A DNA stretch of 64,000 nt from Ancylobacter vacuolatus (GCF_030813595.1 NZ_JAUSUH010000002.1:434001-498000); one strand, 5' to 3'; counted from the first letter of the stretch, positions 25,996-36,744 are shown. The notes: generated by a model not told the origin, from the letters alone. A program made the numbers and translations.

Positions 25996-26155
25996 GCGCC
26001 TGCACATCCCATGAAAGAGGCCGGCAACGTGGCAAAAGGGGGCGGGCTTGGAAATGAAAGAAGCGAAATTTAAGATGAATCACTGAATTTCATTAATCGG
26101 CTTAATAAAGCCGCGACGGCGACGAGGCGCGCCCATCCGGCGCGTCGCCGGAACG

Positions 26156-27157
26156 TCAGCCGGTCGGATCGGTCTCGCCAGCCAGCGGCCGCAGGATCAT
26201 CTCGCCCGCGATCGCCTCCAGCCAGGGAACCTGCCCGACGATCTGCGGCAGTGTGTGGCGCTCCAGCATTCCCCGCGCCGCCTCGGCCAGACGCGGGGCG
26301 AGCGGGCCAAGCTCGTCGCGCCGGGTCACGAGCGTCAGCTCGCGCGAGAAGCCGGGGCTCGGCAGCGGCAGGACGGCGAGGGCGGGCAGGTGCAGCGCGC
26401 CCTGGAGCAGGCAGAGCGGGGTGGTGATGGTGACGCCGACGCCACCGGCGACCATGGCCAGCAGTGAGTCGGAGGTGTCGAACGACAGCACATGCGGGTG
26501 CTCGATGCGCAGCCGGCGCAGATGCCGCTCGACCTGGCTGCCGGTATGCGAGCGGGCACTGTAGCGGATCAGCCGGTGCTCCAGGAGAATGTCCCTGAGC
26601 GGGCGCCCCTTCAGCGCCTCGCCCCAGCGCGCGGGCGCCACCAGCACGAAGGGCTCGCGAAAGAGCGGGAAGCGCATGAGATCGTCCAGCTCGTCCATCG
26701 TGTCGCAGGTGACGGCGGCGTCGATCTCGTAGCGCATCAGCGCATCGGAATGCGCGTGGGCCAGCCCGGAAAAAGCGGTAACGCGCAGCGCGATCGCCCC
26801 TTCCATGAGGTCGCGGATCAGCAGCGGCCCGACCGAGGAGGCGAAGGTGTCGACCATGCCGAGGCGCAGATCCTGCCGCTCCGGGCGCAGGGCGGTGGCG
26901 CGCACCTCCTCGATCACCCGCTCGATGCGCAGCGTGATCTCCCGGATATGGGCGACCAGCACCCGCCCGGCCTCGGTGGCGACGAGGGGGCGGCGCTCGC
27001 GGTGAATGAGGATGACATCCAGCTGCGCCTCGGCACGCTTCACGGCCTGCGAAACGGCCGATTGCGTCAGGCCGAGCGCCGAGGCCGCCCGGCTCATGCT
27101 GCCTTCCTCGATCACCGTCGTCGCGATCTCCAGGGCCTTGAGATCAGGGATCGGCAT
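26156..27157 (-). CDS. LysR-family regulator of the adjacent ABC transporter
   Basis: 333 residues. HTH 'ALEIATTVIEEGSMSRAASALGLTQSAVSQAVKRAEAQLDVILIHRERRPLVATEAGRVLV', then an effector domain with 'DAAVTCDTMDELDDLMRFPLFREPFVLVAP'. It is divergent from the solute-binding-protein gene at 27347 and likely controls that transporter, perhaps also aspA (148 bp downstream of its stop). Confidence 0.9.
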   Translation of the reverse strand: MPIPDLKALEIATTVIEEGSMSRAASALGLTQSAVSQAVKRAEAQLDVILIHRERRPLVATEAGRVLVAHIREITLRIERVIEEVRATALRPERQDLRLGMVDTFASSVGPLLIRDLMEGAIALRVTAFSGLAHAHSDALMRYEIDAAVTCDTMDELDDLMRFPLFREPFVLVAPARWGEALKGRPLRDILLEHRLIRYSARSHTGSQVERHLRRLRIEHPHVLSFDTSDSLLAMVAGGVGVTITTPLCLLQGALHLPALAVLPLPSPGFSRELTLVTRRDELGPLAPRLAEAARGMLERHTLPQIVGQVPWLEAIAGEMILRPLAGETDPTG

Positions 27158-27346
27158 CGCGCAAGTTTAACTCAGATGAATATGTTTATTAATACTGCTT
27201 ATACTTCACATTAGCAATTGCCGCAAGCCGTTGGATTACACAGGGTTGCGCGGCTCTGAAGCGCTCTCACGGCACGCCTAGCCTTCTCGAAGGACAGCGA
27301 GCGGAAGCCTCGCGAAACAGCAAATAAAACTCCAGAGGTAAGTCAC
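27158..27346. promoter_or_regulatory. Divergent control region, LysR gene / ABC operon
   Basis: 189 bp. The 27170-27220 part is strongly AT-rich (GAATATG...TATACTTC around 27178-27208) with an imperfect dyad suited to a LysR site and promoter. AGAGG precedes the downstream ATG at 27347. Confidence 0.4.
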
Positions 27347-28186
27347 ATGGTCACGTTGAAGTCTCTCATGGCAGGAATCGGGCTGGCTCTGGTGGCGGCC
27401 GTCGGCGCACAGGCCCAAACGCTCGACTGCGGCGCCGACACGCTCTGCAAGGTCAAGGCGGCGGGCGTGCTGAAGATCGGAACCAAGGACGATTACGTGC
27501 CGTGGTCCTATCGGGCCTCCGATGGCAGCTTCAAGGGCATGGAAGTCGATATCGGCACGAAGATCGCCGAGGCGCTCGGCGTCACGCCGCAATTCGTGAA
27601 GGTGACGTCCGCAAACCGCTTCGAGTTCCTGGCACAGGGGCAGATCGACCTGATGATCGCCTCGGCCTCCGACACGGCGGAGCGTCGCAAGGTCGTCGCC
27701 TTCGTTCATCCCAATTACTATTCCTCCGGCTACACCGTGCTGCTGCCCAAGGCGGTCAAGGCAACGCAGTGGAAGGAGATTTCCGGCCAGACGCTGTGCG
27801 CGGTCCAGGGCGCCTGGTATAATAAGCCGGCTCAGGAAAAATTCGGCGTCACGGTGCTTGCCTTCGCCGGCACGGCCGAAACCGAGTCCGCGATGACGCA
27901 GGGACGCTGCATCGGCCTGCTGGAGGACGACAACCAGATCAATGTCCGCCTGACCAAGCCGAAATGGGCCGACTACCACATGCCCCTGCCGATCGAGGCC
28001 GATACGCCCTGGGGCATGGCGGTGCGGCAGAGCGACCAGTTCGCCCCGTTCGGCATCTACATCGCCGGCTCGATCGCACAGATGCATCGTGACGGCACGC
28101 TGCTGAAGCTTGAGGGCGACAATGGCATCGCCAAATCGGCCTACCTCGCCCGGATGCACGAGAGCCTGAAGGACCACATTGACTGA
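27347..28186 (+). CDS. Amino-acid ABC transporter solute-binding protein
   Basis: 279 residues. Signal peptide to 'VGAQAQ' (24), an odd Cys pair 'LDCGADTLCKVKAAG' probably forming a disulfide, then a family 3 solute-binding domain ('KIGTKDDYVPWSYRASDGSFKGMEVDIGTKIAEALG', 'IDLMIASASDTAERRKVVAFVHPNYYSSGYTVLLPK'). First gene of a complete transporter operon; the ligand is probably an amino acid, not further assignable. Confidence 0.92.
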   Translation: MVTLKSLMAGIGLALVAAVGAQAQTLDCGADTLCKVKAAGVLKIGTKDDYVPWSYRASDGSFKGMEVDIGTKIAEALGVTPQFVKVTSANRFEFLAQGQIDLMIASASDTAERRKVVAFVHPNYYSSGYTVLLPKAVKATQWKEISGQTLCAVQGAWYNKPAQEKFGVTVLAFAGTAETESAMTQGRCIGLLEDDNQINVRLTKPKWADYHMPLPIEADTPWGMAVRQSDQFAPFGIYIAGSIAQMHRDGTLLKLEGDNGIAKSAYLARMHESLKDHID

Positions 28187-28247
28187 CCCCTATCCAACAG
28201 CATGTCCGGGGCGCCTCAGGCGCTCCCGATGAGGCGGAGGGCCAAGG

Positions 28248-29006
28248 ATGGTTGGGGATATACAGGCATTTTTCCGGGATTTGTCGGGGTCGGGGATCAA
28301 TCTCACGATCTTCTACGACGCCTTCGACTTCGGGCGCTTCGTCACCGGCCTCGGCTATACGCTGCTGCTCATTGCGCTGAGCGGCTTCTTTTCCATCCTC
28401 ATCGGAGCGATGGGCGCCGCCGTGCTGTCGCTGGGGCGCGGGCCGGCCGCTTCGGTCATCCGTGGCTATGTCGCGCTGTTCCGCAACACGCCGCTCATCG
28501 TGCAGATGTACTTCTTCTACTTCGCCATCGGCAGCATCATGCCGGTCATGCGCAACGAGATCGGCCTAGCCCAGCCGCTGATCGGCGGCTTGGCCTGGGC
28601 GGTCATCTCGCTGTCGCTGTATGCCGGTGCGTTCAACGTGGAAACGTTCCGGGCGGGGATTGGGGCGGTGCACCGTTCCTATGAGGAAGCCGCGCTTGCG
28701 CTCGGCTACACGCCGCGGCAGGTGTTCGTCTCGGTCACGGCGCCGCTGGCGCTGCGCTTCTCCTTCGCCTCGCTCGCCAACAACCTCGTCGACCTCACCA
28801 AGGCGACGACGGTGGCCTATGCGGTGGGCGTGACCGAGCTTCTCTACGTCTCCAACCAGATCTGGTCGGACTCGCTCAACACAATCGAGATGATGAACGT
28901 CATTCTGGTGATCTACCTCGTGCTGACCGGCCTGGTCGTGTTTCTGATCAACAGGGTCGAGGCCGCCATGCGCCTGCCGGGCTTCGGGGCGGGGGGCGCG
29001 CCGTGA
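28248..29006 (+). CDS. Amino-acid ABC transporter permease
   Basis: 252 residues with about five helices. 'VIRGYVALFRNTPLIVQMYFFYFAIGSIMP' and the EAA loop 'HRSYEEAALALGYTPRQVFVSVTAPLALRFSF' mark a HisQ/GlnP-type permease. The next permease starts inside its stop (GTGA overlap). Confidence 0.9.
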   Translation: MVGDIQAFFRDLSGSGINLTIFYDAFDFGRFVTGLGYTLLLIALSGFFSILIGAMGAAVLSLGRGPAASVIRGYVALFRNTPLIVQMYFFYFAIGSIMPVMRNEIGLAQPLIGGLAWAVISLSLYAGAFNVETFRAGIGAVHRSYEEAALALGYTPRQVFVSVTAPLALRFSFASLANNLVDLTKATTVAYAVGVTELLYVSNQIWSDSLNTIEMMNVILVIYLVLTGLVVFLINRVEAAMRLPGFGAGGAP

Positions 29007-29689
29007 CGGCTTCCCAGGTTGTGTCGACGGTCGTGGAATGGATGCCCTTCATTCTGCGGGGCTTCGGCCTCAACATCCTGATGAGCGTGCTCGCCATTCT
29101 CATCGGGACGGCACTGGGCATCTTTCTCGGCCTTGGCCAGCTCTCAAGGCTGCGGCTCGTCGGCGCCCCTTCCCGGCTGGCCACCCAGCTCTTCCGCAAC
29201 GCGCCGTGGCTTGTGCTGCTGTTCTACTGCATCTTCCTGATGCCCTATCAGGTGAACATTGGCGGCATGACTATCGTCCTGCCGAGCTGGCTGCGGGCCA
29301 CCATCGGCTTCTCGTTTCCCGTGGCGGCCAATTTCTCCGAAATCGTCCGCGGTGCCGTCAACTCCGTGCCGCACGGCCAGTGGGAAGCCGCCGAGGCGCT
29401 GGGCTACAGCCGGCGGGCGACGCTGTTCCGCATCGTCCTGCCGCAATGCATCAGCCGCATGATTCCGCCCTGGATGAACCTGTACGCCCTTCTGCTCACG
29501 GCGACCCCGCTGTCGATGATCGTGGGGGTCGAGGAGGCTCTCGGCCGCACGCAGGCCGCCGTGCAGGCGCAGGCGAATGCCGCGATGCTCCTGCCGATGT
29601 ATCTCGCGCTGCTGGCGCTGTTCTTCTTCTACACCTGGCCGATCAACCGCCTCTCGCGGGCGCTTGAGGGCCGCTTTGGCACGAAATGA
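29003..29689 (+). CDS. Amino-acid ABC transporter permease
   Basis: 228 residues, GTG start overlapping the previous stop by 4 bp. 'LATQLFRNAPWLVLLFYCIFLMPY' and 'PHGQWEAAEALGYSRRATLFRIVLPQCISRMIPP' identify the second channel subunit. The ATPase gene follows after 9 bases. Confidence 0.9.
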   Translation: MTASQVVSTVVEWMPFILRGFGLNILMSVLAILIGTALGIFLGLGQLSRLRLVGAPSRLATQLFRNAPWLVLLFYCIFLMPYQVNIGGMTIVLPSWLRATIGFSFPVAANFSEIVRGAVNSVPHGQWEAAEALGYSRRATLFRIVLPQCISRMIPPWMNLYALLLTATPLSMIVGVEEALGRTQAAVQAQANAAMLLPMYLALLALFFFYTWPINRLSRALEGRFGTK

Positions 29690-29698
29690 GGTGCTGAC

Positions 29699-30448
29699 AT
29701 GTCCGTCTCCCCCAGCTCAGCGCCGCTGATCGCCCTGCGGGGCGTGCGCAAATCATTCGGCCATCTCGAAGTTCTGCGCGGTATCGACATGGATATCCGC
29801 AAGGGAGAAGTGGTGGCGATCATCGGCCCCTCCGGATCGGGCAAATCGACGATCCTGCGCACCATCAACGGGCTGACACCGATCAATGAGGGCAGCATCC
29901 GGGTCGGCGACATCGAGGTCGGCGACCCCAAGCTCGACAAGGTCAAGCTGCGCCACCGCGTCGGCATGGTGTTCCAGCAGTATAATCTGTTTCCCCACCG
30001 CACCGTGCTGCAGAACGTCGCGATGGCGCCGATCCAGGTGCTCAAGGAGCCGCGCGAGCAGGTCGAGGAACGCGCGCGTCGCCTGCTGGCCGAGATGCGC
30101 CTGCCCGACAAGGCCGATGCCTATCCCGGCGAGTTGTCCGGCGGCCAGCAGCAGCGGGTCGCCATCGCCCGTGCGCTCTGCATGGAGCCGGAGGTGATCC
30201 TGTTCGACGAAGTGACGGCGGCGCTCGATCCCGAAATGGTCAAGGAGGTGCTGTCCGCCGTTCGCAAGGTGGCGGAGGATGGCGTGACCTGCATCCTCGT
30301 CACCCATGAGATGGGTTTCGCCCGCGAAGCCGCCGACCACATTTATTTCACCGATCGGGGCGTCATCGTCGAGCACGCCCCGCCGCAGACCTTCTTCACC
30401 GAAGCAAGCGACCCGCGCACCAAGGAGTTTCTGTCGAAGGTGCTGTGA
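29699..30448 (+). CDS. Amino-acid ABC transporter ATP-binding protein
   Basis: 249 residues. Walker A 'GPSGSGKST', Q-loop 'GMVFQQYNLFPH', signature '[15 protein letters not shown]', Walker B 'VILFDEVTAALDP' (note V for the usual P after the Glu), H-loop '[13 protein letters not shown]'. It completes the SBP-permease-permease-ATPase operon. Confidence 0.92.
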   Translation: MSVSPSSAPLIALRGVRKSFGHLEVLRGIDMDIRKGEVVAIIGPSGSGKSTILRTINGLTPINEGSIRVGDIEVGDPKLDKVKLRHRVGMVFQQYNLFPHRTVLQNVAMAPIQVLKEPREQVEERARRLLAEMRLPDKADAYPGELSGGQQQRVAIARALCMEPEVILFDEVTAALDPEMVKEVLSAVRKVAEDGVTCILVTHEMGFAREAADHIYFTDRGVIVEHAPPQTFFTEASDPRTKEFLSKVL

Positions 30449-30453
30449 GACCG

Positions 30454-30488
30454 GAGGAGGCCGCACCCGGGGGGGGGGCGGCCTCCTC
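30454..30488. terminator. GC hairpin between convergent operons
   Basis: An 11-bp perfect stem, GAGGAGGCCGC (30454-30464) and GCGGCCTCCTC (30478-30488), with a C/G-rich loop. It is centred between the ATPase stop (30448, plus strand) and the aminotransferase stop (30499, minus strand). No U-run, so termination is likely but not certain; it could serve both strands. Confidence 0.5.
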
Positions 30489-30498
30489 GCGCGAGCGC

Positions 30499-31893
30499 TC
30501 AGCCAAGGGTCGCGCAGACCGCCTCCACCGCGCCGCGGGTGGCGTCGACCACGATGTCGGCTTCCTCGCGCGTCAGGCAGAGCGGCGGGGCGAAGCCGAG
30601 TATGTCGCCCTGCGGCATGGCGCGGGCGATGACGCCGCGCTCCAGCAGGGCGGCGGCGACGCGCGGGCCGATCTTCTCGCGGGTCTCGAAGAAGCTGCGG
30701 TCGTCACGGTCGCGCACCAGCTCCACCGCCGCCAGCAGCCCCTCGCCGCGCACCTCGCCGACGAAGCGATGGCCACCGAGCGCGTCCTTCAGCGCCGCAT
30801 TGAAATAGGCGCCGGTCTCGCGCGCATTGGTGACGAGGTCGAGCTCGTCCACCAATTCGAGATTGGCGATGCCGGCCGCGGTGCAGAGCGGGTGCGAGGA
30901 ATAGGTCCAGCCATGGCCGATCGGGCCGAATTCGTCCGAGCCCTGCTCCAGCACCCGCCAGACCTTCTCCGAGACGATGACGCCCGAGAGCGGCGCATAG
31001 GCGGAGGTGAGGCCCTTGGCGATGGTGATGAGGTCGGGCTCGATGCCGTAATGGTCGGAACCGAACATGGTGCCCAGCCGCCCGAAGCCGGTCACCACCT
31101 CGTCGGCGATCAGCAATATGTCGTGCTTCTTCAGCACCGCCTGGATCTTCGGCCAGTAGCCCGCCGGCGGCGGCACGATGCCGCCGGTGCCGAGCACCGG
31201 CTCACCGATGAAGGCGGCGATGGTGTCCGGCCCCTCGGCCAGGATCATCTCCTCCAGCCGGTCGGCGCAATGCTGCGAGAACTGCTCCTCGCTCATCGAG
31301 CGGTCGTCCCGGCGGAAATAATAGGGCGCCTCGGTGTGCAGGATCGGCGCGCGGGGCAGGTCGAACAGTTTGTGGAAGCCGGCGAGGCCGGTAAGGCTGC
31401 CCGTCATGATTCCGGAGCCGTGATAGCCGCGCCAGCGCGAGATGATTTTTTTCTTCTGCGGCCGGCCGAGCACATTGTTGATGTACCAGACCAGCTTGAT
31501 GTTGGTCTCGTTGGCGTCCGAGCCCGACAGGCCGAAGAACACCCGGCTCATCCCGGCCGGCGCGCGCTCGATCACCATGCGGGCGAGGCGGATCGAGGGC
31601 TCGGAACCATGGCCGGCATAGGCGTGGTAATAGGCGAGCTTGGACGCCTGCTCGGCGATGGCGTCGGTGATCTTGCTTCGGCCATAGCCGACATTGACGC
31701 AGTACAGCCCGCCAAAGGCGTCGAGGCTGCGCCGTCCCTCGCGATCGACGATATAGACGCCCTCGCCGCCGGTGATGATGCGGTTGGGTGTCTCGCCACG
31801 CGCGTGCTGGCCCATATGGGTGGAGGGGTGGAAGAAGTGGTCGCGGTCCCAGCTGTCGAGTGCGTTGCTGGCGGGGGCGGCTTGGTCGAGCAT
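30499..31893 (-). CDS. atf: Class III aminotransferase of the ectoine cluster
   Basis: 464 residues. PLP-binding lysine in '[24 protein letters not shown]', cofactor aspartate in '[13 protein letters not shown]', and phosphate loop '[16 protein letters not shown]'. This is the omega-amino-acid:pyruvate aminotransferase group. In ectoine catabolism it is proposed to convert diaminobutyrate to aspartate-semialdehyde or an equivalent step. It follows ssd by 23 bp at the end of the ehu/eut cluster, as in known ssd-atf pairs. Confidence 0.85.
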   Translation of the reverse strand: MLDQAAPASNALDSWDRDHFFHPSTHMGQHARGETPNRIITGGEGVYIVDREGRRSLDAFGGLYCVNVGYGRSKITDAIAEQASKLAYYHAYAGHGSEPSIRLARMVIERAPAGMSRVFFGLSGSDANETNIKLVWYINNVLGRPQKKKIISRWRGYHGSGIMTGSLTGLAGFHKLFDLPRAPILHTEAPYYFRRDDRSMSEEQFSQHCADRLEEMILAEGPDTIAAFIGEPVLGTGGIVPPPAGYWPKIQAVLKKHDILLIADEVVTGFGRLGTMFGSDHYGIEPDLITIAKGLTSAYAPLSGVIVSEKVWRVLEQGSDEFGPIGHGWTYSSHPLCTAAGIANLELVDELDLVTNARETGAYFNAALKDALGGHRFVGEVRGEGLLAAVELVRDRDDRSFFETREKIGPRVAAALLERGVIARAMPQGDILGFAPPLCLTREEADIVVDATRGAVEAVCATLG

Positions 31894-31916
31894 GGTGGTC
31901 TCCTTATGCGCCCGCC

Positions 31917-33434
31917 TCAGCCGAGGTCGAGGCAGGCATATTTAAGGTCGGTGAAGGCTTCGATTCCGTGGCGGGAGCCTTCGCGGCCAAGGCCGGACTG
32001 CTTCATGCCGCCGAAGGGGATGGGCGCGCCGGTGATCTTGACCCGGTTGATCGCCACCATGCCGTAGTCCAGCGCCTGCGCCATCCGTGCCGCCCGCGCG
32101 CCGTTGCGTGTGACGACATAGGCGACGAGGCCGTATTCGGTGGCGTTGGCGCGGGCGACCACCTCCTCCTCGCTGTCGAAGGGCGCGAGGGCGGCGACGG
32201 GGGCGAAGGTCTCCTCGCGCATGATCAGCGCCTCTTCCGGCACATCCGCCAGCACGGTGGGCGCGAGAAAGAGCGGGCCGGGCAGCTCGCGCTCCGGCGT
32301 CAGGCGGCGGGCGCCGCGCGCCAGCGCATCGTCGATCTGCGCCTGCGCCTTGGCGACGGCACCTTGATGCATGAGCGGGCCGATCTCGGTCTGCGGGTCC
32401 AGCCCGGGGCCGACCCGCAGCGCCGCGACACGCTCCGTGAAGGCGGCGCAGAAGCGGGTATAGAGCCCCCGCTGCACATAGATCCGGTTGGCGGCGAGGC
32501 AATCCTGGCCGGAGGTGGCGAACTTGGCGTCGACGGCGATGGCGACCGCGCGGTCGAGATCGGCATCGTCGAACACGATCAGCGGCGCGTGGCCGCCCAG
32601 CTCCATGACGACACGCTTCATGCTGGAGGCGGCATTGCGGGCAACCTTGCGGCCGACCTCCGTCGAGCCGGTGAAACTCACCGCGCGCACCCGTACATCC
32701 GCACAGAAGGTCTCGGCGATCGGCCCCGGTTCACCGGTGACGACGTTGAACACGCCGGCAGGCATGCCAGCCCGCTCGGCAAGCTCGGCGAGAGCCAGCG
32801 CCGAGAGCGGCGTGTGCGAGGAAGGATGCGTCACGACGGTGCAGCCGGCCGCCAGCGCGGCCGCCGCCTTGCGGGTGAGCATGGCGGACGGAAAGTTCCA
32901 CGGCGTCAGCAGCGCCGCGACGCCTACCGGCACCCGGCTGAGCGCCATCTGCGCGCCAGGGAGGTGGCTGGCGACGCCCTCCACATTCACCCGCAGGGCT
33001 TCCTCGGCGTAATAGGCGATGAAGGAGGCGGCATAGGCGATCTCGCCGCGCGATTCCGCCAATGGCTTGCCCTGCTCGATCGTCATGAGAAGCGCGAGAT
33101 CCTCGGCCGCGTCCAGCATCCGCGCATGCCAGCGGCGCAGGATGTCCGAGCGCTCCTGCGGCAGGCGCCCTTTCCAGGCCGGGAAGGCGCGGTGGGCGGC
33201 CTCGATCGCCCGCGTCGCCGCCTCAGTGCCCAGGGCGGCGACATCGGCCACGGCTCCGCCATCGGCCGGATCGGTGACGGTGAAGGTCCGGCCATCCGGC
33301 GCGCCGGTCCATTTGCCATCGATATAGGACAGGGTGCGCAGCAGCCGCGGATCGGCCAGGCGCGCCAAGGCGGGGTGGCCGGCGCTGCGGGCGGCATGGC
33401 GGGCCGGACGTTCGGTACGGGCGGTCGCGATCAT
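31917..33434 (-). CDS. ssd: Succinate-semialdehyde dehydrogenase-like aldehyde dehydrogenase
   Basis: 505 residues from ATG 33434, which has AAGGAG five bases upstream; a longer frame is open but unsupported. ALDH features: '[25 protein letters not shown]', '[12 protein letters not shown]', catalytic Glu in '[18 protein letters not shown]', and catalytic Cys in '[16 protein letters not shown]'. '[19 protein letters not shown]' is the GabD-type end. In the ectoine cluster it oxidises the semialdehyde product. Confidence 0.85.
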   Translation of the reverse strand: MIATARTERPARHAARSAGHPALARLADPRLLRTLSYIDGKWTGAPDGRTFTVTDPADGGAVADVAALGTEAATRAIEAAHRAFPAWKGRLPQERSDILRRWHARMLDAAEDLALLMTIEQGKPLAESRGEIAYAASFIAYYAEEALRVNVEGVASHLPGAQMALSRVPVGVAALLTPWNFPSAMLTRKAAAALAAGCTVVTHPSSHTPLSALALAELAERAGMPAGVFNVVTGEPGPIAETFCADVRVRAVSFTGSTEVGRKVARNAASSMKRVVMELGGHAPLIVFDDADLDRAVAIAVDAKFATSGQDCLAANRIYVQRGLYTRFCAAFTERVAALRVGPGLDPQTEIGPLMHQGAVAKAQAQIDDALARGARRLTPERELPGPLFLAPTVLADVPEEALIMREETFAPVAALAPFDSEEEVVARANATEYGLVAYVVTRNGARAARMAQALDYGMVAINRVKITGAPIPFGGMKQSGLGREGSRHGIEAFTDLKYACLDLG

Positions 33435-33567
33435 GGCGGCTCCTTGTCTCAACGCGGCCAGCCTAGGGGCGAGCGCCCCGAGAGGGTTTCCGAACACACG
33501 GGAAACCACCGACAGGAAGCCGGAACTTCGCCCTCCCGCCGAAGGATTATCGGCGGGCGCCGTCGGG

Positions 33568-34347
33568 CTACCGCAGCACGGAAGCGAGGAACTCGCGGGT
33601 GCGCGGGTGGCTTGGCGCGGTGAAGATGGCTTCCGGGCTGCCCTGCTCGCAGATGCGCCCCTTGTCGAAGAAGCAGACGCGATCCGAGACCTCGCGGGCG
33701 AAGCGCATCTCATGCGTCACCAGCAGCATGGTCAGGTCGTGCTCGTGGGCGAGGTCGCCGATCACCGCCAGCACCTCGCCGACCAATTGCGGGTCGAGCG
33801 CCGAGGTCGGCTCGTCAAACAGCAGCACGCGCGGGCGCATCGCCAGCGCCCGGGCGATAGCGACGCGCTGCTGCTGGCCGCCGGAGAGCTGCGAGGGGAA
33901 ATGGTCCTTCTTGTCCGCCAGCCCGACCATGGCGAGTAGATCGACCGCCCGCGCCTGCGCCTCGTCGCGTGACAGGCCGAGCACCCGCACCGGCGCCTCC
34001 GCCACATTGCGCATCACGCTCATATGCGGGAACAGGTTGAAGCTCTGGAACACCATGCCGACATGGCTGCGGATCTCGCGCAGATGCCGCTCCGAGGCCT
34101 TGAACGGGCCGGTGCCGCCCGGCTCCTGATAGGACAGGCCGGCAAGGGTAAGCCTACCCTCCTGGAACGGCTCCAGCGTCATCAGGATGCGCAGCACGGT
34201 CGACTTGCCCGAGCCGGAGGGGCCGATGAGCGTGACCTTCTCGCCGGGCGCGACCTCGAAGTTGAAGTCATCGAGCACGGTGAGCGCGCCGAAACGCTTG
34301 GTCACGCCGGCGAACTGGATCAGAGGCGCGGGGGCGTTGTCGGTCAT
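33568..34347 (-). CDS. ehuA: Ectoine/hydroxyectoine ABC transporter ATP-binding protein
   Basis: 259 residues. Walker A 'GPSGSGKST', Q-loop '[15 protein letters not shown]', signature '[15 protein letters not shown]', Walker B '[13 protein letters not shown]'. The insertion '[25 protein letters not shown]' after beta-strand 2 is seen in EhuA-type proteins. It overlaps ehuD by 4 bp, and the ehuB-C-D-A gene order matches known ectoine importers. Confidence 0.85.
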   Translation of the reverse strand: MTDNAPAPLIQFAGVTKRFGALTVLDDFNFEVAPGEKVTLIGPSGSGKSTVLRILMTLEPFQEGRLTLAGLSYQEPGGTGPFKASERHLREIRSHVGMVFQSFNLFPHMSVMRNVAEAPVRVLGLSRDEAQARAVDLLAMVGLADKKDHFPSQLSGGQQQRVAIARALAMRPRVLLFDEPTSALDPQLVGEVLAVIGDLAHEHDLTMLLVTHEMRFAREVSDRVCFFDKGRICEQGSPEAIFTAPSHPRTREFLASVLR

Positions 34348-35036
34348 CGCAGCGGGATTCCTGCCTTGGGGAGCACCTTCTGCAGCCGGTGCAGGCCGGC
34401 CGAGCAGATCAGCGTCAGGATGAGGAAGATGAGGCCGACCATGGTCAGCGGCACGAGATACTCAAAAGTCCGCTCGCCGATCATGTTGGCCAGCGCCATC
34501 ATGTCGAGCACGGTGATGACGGAGAGAACGGGCGTCTCCTTGATCATGGCCACCATGTAATTGCCCATGGCCGGCAGGATGCGCGGCGCGATCTGCGGCA
34601 CCACGATGTCGCGATAGGTCTGCATGCGGGTCATGTTGAGCGCAGTCGCCGCCTCCCACTGCCCGCGCGGCACCGCCTCGATGCCGCCGCGATAGACCTC
34701 GGAGGTGTAGGCGGAATATTGCAGCCCGAGCGCCAGCGCGCCGGTGAGGAAGGCCGGCAAAGTGAGGCCGTATTCCGGCAGCACGTAATAAAGGAAGAAC
34801 AGCTGCACCAGCAAAGGCGTGTCGCGCAGGAACTCGACCACGCAGGCGGTGGTCCAGGAAACGCTGCGCCAGCGGCTACGCCGCAGCATGGCGAAGACCA
34901 GCCCCAGCACCAGCGCGATGGCGAAGCCGGCCGCCGCCGCCTTCAGCGTCACGGTGAGGCCGATGAGGATGATAGGCAGGATCGACCACGCATAGGTGAG
35001 CGGGGTCGCGGTGTCCCAGGTGAAGCCGTACATCAT
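34344..35036 (-). CDS. ehuD: Ectoine/hydroxyectoine ABC transporter permease
   Basis: 230 residues, about five helices. '[29 protein letters not shown]' and EAA loop '[33 protein letters not shown]' fit the EhuD-type permease. It lies 10 bp after ehuC and overlaps ehuA. Confidence 0.83.
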   Translation of the reverse strand: MMYGFTWDTATPLTYAWSILPIILIGLTVTLKAAAAGFAIALVLGLVFAMLRRSRWRSVSWTTACVVEFLRDTPLLVQLFFLYYVLPEYGLTLPAFLTGALALGLQYSAYTSEVYRGGIEAVPRGQWEAATALNMTRMQTYRDIVVPQIAPRILPAMGNYMVAMIKETPVLSVITVLDMMALANMIGERTFEYLVPLTMVGLIFLILTLICSAGLHRLQKVLPKAGIPLR

Positions 35037-35046
35037 GCCGGGGCCC

Positions 35047-35712
35047 TCACGAATGCGCCGCGCGCGGGAAGGCCGCGCCGCGCCGCGCCCAGCGCTCGAT
35101 CAGCCGCATCACCAGCATCAGCACCAGCGACATGGCGAAATAGCCGAGCAGCGTCAGGCTGTAGACGCCGGCGCTGTCGAGGGTGAGATTACGGATCGAC
35201 TGGGCGCGGAAGGTGAGGTCGGCGATCGAGATCAGCGACACCAGCGAGGACAGTTTCAGCGTCTCGATGGCGAGATTGCCGAAGGCCGGCAGCATCTCGA
35301 TGATCGCCTGCGGCAGCGTGATATGCACCAGCGTGTGCCAGCGACCAAAATTCAGCGCCCGCGCCGCCTCAACCTGCTGCACCGAGACGGAAGCCAGCGC
35401 CCCGCGGACGATCTCCGAACCATAGGCGCCGACATGCAGGGCGAGCACGAGAATGCCGGTTGCCACCGGCTCGAAGCTGATGCCGACCAGCGGCAGCGCG
35501 TAATAGAACCAGAAAAGCTGCACCAGCAGCGAGGTGCCGCGAAACAGCTCGGTGTAGCACAGCGCCAGCGTGGAGACGGCGCGCCCGCCCTCGACCCGGG
35601 CGATGCCGGCGACGAAAGCGAGCACCGCCCCGATCGCGATCGCCGCCAACGTGATCCACGCGGTGACGAGCGCGCCCTGCGCCAGCGCCGGCAGATAAGA
35701 AACCCACGGCAT
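35047..35712 (-). CDS. ehuC: Ectoine/hydroxyectoine ABC transporter permease
   Basis: 221 residues from ATG 35712, preceded by GGGAG six bases upstream; a longer frame adds 25 unlikely residues. 'YTELFRGTSLLVQLFWFYYALPLVGISFEP' and 'VQQVEAARALNFGRWHTLVHITLPQAIIEMLP' are the channel and EAA-loop motifs. Second gene of the ehuBCDA block. Confidence 0.83.
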   Translation of the reverse strand: MPWVSYLPALAQGALVTAWITLAAIAIGAVLAFVAGIARVEGGRAVSTLALCYTELFRGTSLLVQLFWFYYALPLVGISFEPVATGILVLALHVGAYGSEIVRGALASVSVQQVEAARALNFGRWHTLVHITLPQAIIEMLPAFGNLAIETLKLSSLVSLISIADLTFRAQSIRNLTLDSAGVYSLTLLGYFAMSLVLMLVMRLIERWARRGAAFPRAAHS

Positions 35713-35805
35713 CGTCAGCTCCCGGTGTAAGCGCCGATAAAAGAGCGAGCCCTCCGCCGGGGCGCTGCCGCCGGCGGAGGAAGGCACCCCAGCTAACGCG
35801 CGACT

Positions 35806-36657
35806 TTATTTGCCGGCGCAGAGATCGGCCACCTTGCGGTCCGCCGCCGCCTTGATGCTCGCGTCGGAGAGGCCGTAACTGGCGAGGATCTTCTTGTACT
35901 CGTCAGTGGTGCGGAACTCGACGAGGGCGGCGTTGAAGGCCTGGTAGAGCTCCTTGTCCTCGGGGCGGAAGGCAAAGCCGCCAAAGTTGCGCACCGGCTT
36001 GCCGTCGACGACAGGGTCGGTGAAGGGCGCCACCTGCTCGACACCCTCCTGGCCCTTGGCCAGAGAGGCCACGGTCAGCTCGGTCGCGGCATAGGCGTCG
36101 GCGCGGTTGCGCACAGTGGCGAGCGCGTCGGCATTGGCGGTGATGAAGACCACCTGCTCGTCCTTCACGCCGACGGCGCGCAGGAAGTCGATATTATTGG
36201 CGCCGGAGACCACCGCCACCTTGAGCGAGGGATCCTTGGCGATGTCGGCATAGGTGGTGAGCTTCTTCGGGTTGCCCGCCTTCACCAGCAGCCCCTCGCC
36301 ATAGGAAGAGTTCGGCTCGGTGAAAGCGACCTGCTTGCAGCGCTCCGGCGAGATGTTCTGCTCGGCGGCGACGAAATCGTAGCGCTTGGCTTTGAGGCCG
36401 GGGATGAGCGTGCCGAACGGCGTCACCGACCAGGTGACATCGGTAATGCCCATCTTCTTGAGCACGGCGTTGGCGACATCCGGGCCGATGCCGGCCGAGG
36501 TGCCGTCATCCTTCATGTAGGAATAGGGCACCTCATTGGCGGTGGCGGCGCGGATATAGCCTTGGTCCTTCACGTCCTTCAGGGTCGTGGCGCCCGCGAC
36601 CGACAGGCCACCGGCGAGGGCAAGGGCGGAAAGCCCGGCGAGCTTGATGAACGACAT
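35806..36657 (-). CDS. ehuB: Ectoine/hydroxyectoine-binding protein
   Basis: 283 residues. Signal peptide to about 'VAGATT' (24). The mature start 'GYIRAATANEVPYSYMKDDGTSAGIGPDVANAVLKKMGITDVTW' is typical of EhuB, including the N-E-x-P-Y ligand region; 'YDFVAAEQNISPERCKQVAFTEPNSSYGEGLLVK' follows. It captures ectoine or 5-hydroxyectoine in the periplasm. An AGAGGAG site precedes its ATG, consistent with high expression. Confidence 0.88.
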   Translation of the reverse strand: MSFIKLAGLSALALAGGLSVAGATTLKDVKDQGYIRAATANEVPYSYMKDDGTSAGIGPDVANAVLKKMGITDVTWSVTPFGTLIPGLKAKRYDFVAAEQNISPERCKQVAFTEPNSSYGEGLLVKAGNPKKLTTYADIAKDPSLKVAVVSGANNIDFLRAVGVKDEQVVFITANADALATVRNRADAYAATELTVASLAKGQEGVEQVAPFTDPVVDGKPVRNFGGFAFRPEDKELYQAFNAALVEFRTTDEYKKILASYGLSDASIKAAADRKVADLCAGK

Positions 36658-36744
36658 GTTTTTCTCCTCTGGTCGGTATGGGTCCGAAATCTCGGGGCGG
36701 CGCCGTGTTCCGGCGTCCTGTTGGGCCGCGTGTGGCCGGATCGA

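Noticed and set aside
30445-33623. Long plus-strand ORFs opposite the aminotransferase and ssd genes
   Set aside because: Antisense shadows; the minus-strand proteins have full catalytic motifs.
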